Of a stretch of DNA of 64,000 bases, positions 61,801-64,000 are shown piece by piece. Made by a program: the position numbers and the translations under genes. Location of the stretch: contig JAWSVE010000008.1 of assembly GCA_033852115.1 (NCBI GenBank), forward strand, positions 186,001 to 250,000, given 5' to 3'. How positions within the stretch are numbered: the stretch's first letter is position 1; each line of letters starts with the position of its first letter. Source of the DNA: JAWSVE01 sp033852115 (lineage in GTDB: Bacteria; Pseudomonadota; Gammaproteobacteria; Pseudomonadales; Cellvibrionaceae). Below the pieces are notes generated by a model. That model did no database searches. It worked only from the letters and a program-made list of their open reading frames with translations, and was not told the DNA's origin.

Positions 61801-63367
61801 GTTGGCGTTAGGCCTAGAAGACGGTTATCGGTTGCAGTTATTTGAATACAATGGATCAAGTAGTAACTTTTTCCGGACGCCAGTACAAATCCAACCGACC
61901 GATATGGTTGTGAACAGGGAGACAGGTGAGACCTATGTGCTCAATTACGTGAGTAATACGATAAGCCTAATTCCCAGCGAAGAACTTTCCGTACCACCTG
62001 AATTTCTAGAGCGTTTAGCCAATTACCGTATGGCGATACTCATGGCGTTTTATAGTCTGGTTGGCAATATCCTACAGTATTTAAAAGATTGCTTTTGTCA
62101 TCACTTATTAGTCAAGTGTCCGAGTTGCGACGATGACAATGTGATCTATCTCGCGACAGTAGAAATCCGTGAAAATGAAGTTTATAAAATATGTAACTTC
62201 GACAAGCGCAAGTACGTGAAGTCATTTCCGACAGTCGACTATTGGATGTCACTGGTGCCTATCATGCCGTTGATTAAAACAGCGGTGAGCAAGGTGTGTT
62301 GTTCAATCATTCCAAATATATTTGATAAATATGCCGACACTGTCGTTCGTTCACCGAAACAATCGGCTGGGCAGAATGCAGCAGGTAATAACAGCGTCAA
62401 AGCTCAACAAGCCCGCCAGGTGATGCAGGTTGTACAAACCACTGATACTAAAGCTATTTGGCGAAATCAAACCAATAGTATCAACCTGGTAACCCAGCTC
62501 GGTGGCGATCGTGTCAGTAATTTTATTGATGTAAATCGTACCAATCAGACGGGCGTAGGAAAGCAAGCGCTGCTTCAAGCTGATGTCGATCAAGCGGTTG
62601 TAGAGTTAGAGAAGAATAATATTACCGTTTCCAGCGTTGAAGAGTACGACCCCAATAAAGCGAACGTCTATTTGGCTGAATACAATAAAGCGCCGCCGCG
62701 TATCGATCCTGGGAGTGAGGTCATCTTGATTAAAAAAGGTGATCGAGTGATGTACTACGCACCGAAACAGACTACAAGATCGGCGACTAGTGTTGATTTC
62801 ACAAGTGTGGAAATTTCAGAAACCTTGAAAGGTGAGTTAGTGGCATTAGAGCAGCGTAAAACAGCGCTGTCCGATATGACACACCTTGAGGCTGAACTTG
62901 CGCAGGCTGAAGCTCGACGCAACAGTTTGTCTGAAACAGAATCGTTAAAAGCTGAATTGGCTGACTTGCAGAGCCAGAAAGCGAGCATGGAAGCAGAGTT
63001 GGCTGGCATAAAATCAGAATTCAGTAGTATTCAAAATACTCGCACCCAAGAAGAAGCAATGCTGACACAAATTAAGGCTGAGCGAGAAGCGTTGGCGGCT
63101 GATTTATCGGGTCTTAGTCAGAACCTAAAAGATATGGATGCCATGCGTAAAGAGTTAGCGGTCGAAGTCAACAAAACGAGGCCAGTGGCTGATTTGGCAG
63201 AAGTTGATACACAAACCGATGCGCTTTTAAAAGAGGCAGGTATTCGAACGATAGACGAGCTAGCTAAAGCCAGCGAGTCTAGCCTGGCATTAAATAGCGA
63301 TGCTGATGTGCAAAAAATGAAATTAGCCATTGACGCAGCCAAAAACAAGTTGAGCCTGTTACCTTAA
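58835..63367 (+). CDS. Large DUF6519/beta-propeller/coiled-coil protein
   Basis: A 1510-residue protein. Residues about 1-160 match DUF6519 (KTQISRNSFDAQKRYSGVYQ, GRMLTDADWNEFSDLAKNR), a domain characteristic of eCIS loci. About 720-1050 contain propeller-like repeats (LHPNGRYLYSYNG, SSLAISPSGDLLYAAASVRG, VSPTDEGLIYG, PTDMVVNRETGETYVLNYVS). A Cys cluster at about 1086 (CFCHHLLVKCPSC) may bind metal. About 1325-1455 is a long coiled coil rich in Glu, Ala and Gln. It is the most likely fibre or surface-display protein of the particle, since no other fibre is recognised. Confidence 0.8.
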   Translation: MKTQISRNSFDAQKRYSGVYQQMGRMLTDADWNEFSDLAKNRLAEAITDIIGSGTPRDRGIVAVNENPDGSESYTLQWGYAYVDGIQAQVRPYPQATLADATGVALEYEHQDDFPLAPVPSGSHRLYLDVWERTILSIEDADLLDAGLHGADTCTRTQTMAQVKWCEVDVNPEDPDVNPPIGNALLTLEVRQGSTEPDPCDPCADEIALQDDIGNYLFRIEAHDVIYDSDGNPERITLKWSSENAGEQYGIGELPLGFASSNWAYEFFDGEADRYATEKHLGKHLASGFNPERGTLTKGYPDAEPTGFELVRRWDGFCTLEKNGTTWNLVSDSGFDRGADMASTSSADAHGHVSEGASVTLNLNALTAILDIADWQMLAGDYWQADVRQAIHVAGSILLADELPHGILHHYLALGTVSDGEFTPYDAPECKRFNFPPLTDIKASDVCYDNGACEMPNVNTVQDALDHLCQERDLRWHNKHLHGWGIVCGLVAECCPNHSENASSEGAGTSDENEASDNGFDSRRSVCVTPGYALTCEGEDIVLDSQQQVDVLAQILALEESGQTVLTNGNGTVCLRVDIGANGKPALTIEPYDSSRHKNNLFDGTLLMDFFQHCIMDLVTAVQNEFRFLNAEEIEEIEGGATGLVSVQRRKFTSIINLLIQVFNADNGGYVFLSLKEHNILKDFYLQLQELLRSKTFCAMFEGDEFPEYPFRETGMTTIFGKNLHTRVQLHPNGRYLYSYNGVDNTINVYELEKRELVKVLEMPSAEGAQISSLAISPSGDLLYAAASVRGVDTVFGVARIEDDYRWEEMTILCDITLSEMVVSPTDEGLIYGIGIGKGLFYLRPQLLFADVKPQPAPTYSFNAVGHLKLDFNEGNAYCTASGSDTGSDYYDRIVQCDLRGTGENLPVTTSLMLQGFAGESLIGRDGIEINPARVAEDKRVYVIVEANDNQKYLATFSRPFENGAGKLQNMVAIENTQVCLAFHEERNQLALGLEDGYRLQLFEYNGSSSNFFRTPVQIQPTDMVVNRETGETYVLNYVSNTISLIPSEELSVPPEFLERLANYRMAILMAFYSLVGNILQYLKDCFCHHLLVKCPSCDDDNVIYLATVEIRENEVYKICNFDKRKYVKSFPTVDYWMSLVPIMPLIKTAVSKVCCSIIPNIFDKYADTVVRSPKQSAGQNAAGNNSVKAQQARQVMQVVQTTDTKAIWRNQTNSINLVTQLGGDRVSNFIDVNRTNQTGVGKQALLQADVDQAVVELEKNNITVSSVEEYDPNKANVYLAEYNKAPPRIDPGSEVILIKKGDRVMYYAPKQTTRSATSVDFTSVEISETLKGELVALEQRKTALSDMTHLEAELAQAEARRNSLSETESLKAELADLQSQKASMEAELAGIKSEFSSIQNTRTQEEAMLTQIKAEREALAADLSGLSQNLKDMDAMRKELAVEVNKTRPVADLAEVDTQTDALLKEAGIRTIDELAKASESSLALNSDADVQKMKLAIDAAKNKLSLLP

Positions 63368-63598
63368 CGGAGAAAAACGGGTGTTGATAACGCAATTGAG
63401 CGAGATGTATATATCACCCGCGTTAGATCCAGATGACAAGGCTCCAAATGATAAATCTTCGTATGACAGATAGGGTGGCTAGAACGTTGCGGATTGTGCG
63501 CTGAAGCGTTCAGTTTTGCTGTAAAAGAAGCAGTAATAAGCGTCTCAATGTCGATAGTGTACTTGGGCAAAATCACAGGTTCGGGTTGAAATAGACTT

Positions 63599-64000
63599 AT
63601 GCATTATGGGCAAACTAATTGGTTCAAGCCGGCAACTGCATTACGCAAAAACAAACCTGCAGCCGACATAAATAGTCCAGAGCAGCATGATGCCGTTCGT
63701 GAAGTTATTGCGGATTCCACATCAGGTAAAGTGCAACCTAAATTAGCCATTAGTCAGCCCACAGACCCCAGTGAACAGCAGGCCGATCGGGTTGCTGAGG
63801 CTGTTGTAAGTAATCGAGACCAGTCGAGTGCGCAAAATACGCAAATCAACCGTACCGAAATGCCTAAGGGACCACGCATAGATCGAGTGTGTAATGAATG
63901 TGAGGAAGAGCTTCATAGAAAGCCAAATGGCGTAAGTACCCCAAGTCCTACTTCTGCCCCTCAGATGGGCACTGGTGAGCCTATTCCCGATAATCTAAAA
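63599..64000 (+). CDS. DUF4157-type putative eCIS cargo, 5' part
   Basis: An open frame from ATG 63599 runs through the right edge (134 codons). A stop in the same frame at 63587 makes this the only start. The segment KLAISQPTDPSEQQADRVAE is the signature that precedes DUF4157 domains, and CNECEEELHRKP is the linked Cys motif. DUF4157 is found in many toxins and effectors encoded beside eCIS. The DUF4157 HExxH-like core and any toxin domain would lie beyond the window. It follows the large fibre-like gene after a 231-base spacer in which I see no gene. Confidence 0.8.
   Translation, partial: MHYGQTNWFKPATALRKNKPAADINSPEQHDAVREVIADSTSGKVQPKLAISQPTDPSEQQADRVAEAVVSNRDQSSAQNTQINRTEMPKGPRIDRVCNECEEELHRKPNGVSTPSPTSAPQMGTGEPIPDNLK

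Noticed and set aside
63364..63576. 70-codon minus-strand frame after the large fibre-like gene
   Set aside because: It has no ribosome binding site, no recognisable domain, and opposes a run of same-strand genes.
42193..64000. A prophage or a type VI secretion system
   Set aside because: No capsid, portal, terminase, integrase or lysis genes are seen, and there are no TssJLM membrane-complex genes; the Pvc15/Pvc16-like genes and the DUF4157 gene favour an eCIS.
1..64000. CRISPR arrays, tRNA or rRNA genes, insertion sequences
   Set aside because: None were seen; the tandem arrays present have 13-15 bp units without spacers, and no transposase-like frame appears.

Overview
The window reads as chromosome of a free-living or host-associated marine gammaproteobacterium that fixes nitrogen. 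The first 12.6 kb is the distal part of a nif cluster in the order known from Azotobacter vinelandii and from the shipworm symbiont Teredinibacter: NifX-associated genes, ferredoxins, iscA-nifU-nifS-nifV-cysE, nifW-nifZ-nifM, a nif-linked clpX, and nifF on the other strand. A relative of Teredinibacter/Cellvibrionaceae is the best guess from content and moderate GC; this was inferred, not tested by search.

Layout. 1-2714: NifX-associated proteins, two ferredoxins, two poorly known nif ORFs. 2710-11413: iscA/nifUSV/cysE/TPR/nifWZM/clpX, driven by a visible NifA site plus sigma-54 promoter; clpX is broken by one extra A in a run of seven. 11414-11732: a gene-free spacer with a terminator and four more hairpins. 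11733-12603: nifF with its own sigma-54 promoter and two NifA sites. 12648-17521: a lipoprotein hydrolase, a DUF2007 protein with five calcium-loop-like repeats, an SLC13 transporter and a small exported protein. 17548-27243: a five-gene operon of circularly permuted ATP-grasp, alpha-E, transglutaminase and DUF2126 proteins (a predicted peptide-ligase system), preceded by a perfect NtrC-type dyad and a sigma-54 promoter and closed by a strong terminator. 27365-33502: katG, then a hybrid histidine kinase with its likely binding-protein partner. 34382-37810: a small signalling island made of a BLUF-like protein that lacks the flavin-photochemistry residues, a Ras-like GTPase, two Roadblock/LC7 proteins, a 35-residue ORF and an unrecognised protein. 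37933-41897: purEK, an SbtA-like bicarbonate permease with a small membrane partner, and a divergent LysR regulator with clear operator palindromes. 42193-64000: an extracellular contractile injection system (eCIS) that runs off the right edge.

The eCIS holds one sheath, one inner tube, a zinc-ribbon baseplate/chaperone-type protein, a tail-cap protein (DUF4255/Pvc16-like), an AAA+ ATPase (Pvc15-like), tube-adaptor and LysM proteins, gp27-like and gp5-like spike proteins, gp25, two baseplate-J-type proteins, a tail protein I, a 1510-residue DUF6519/beta-propeller/coiled-coil protein, and the start of a DUF4157-type putative cargo protein. No free-standing PAAR tip protein and no recognisable tape-measure protein are seen.

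Themes across the window: nitrogen control reaches beyond nif, because the ATP-grasp/transglutaminase operon carries its own NtrC/sigma-54 signals; and short tandem duplications of 13-15 bp recur in spacers and at gene ends.
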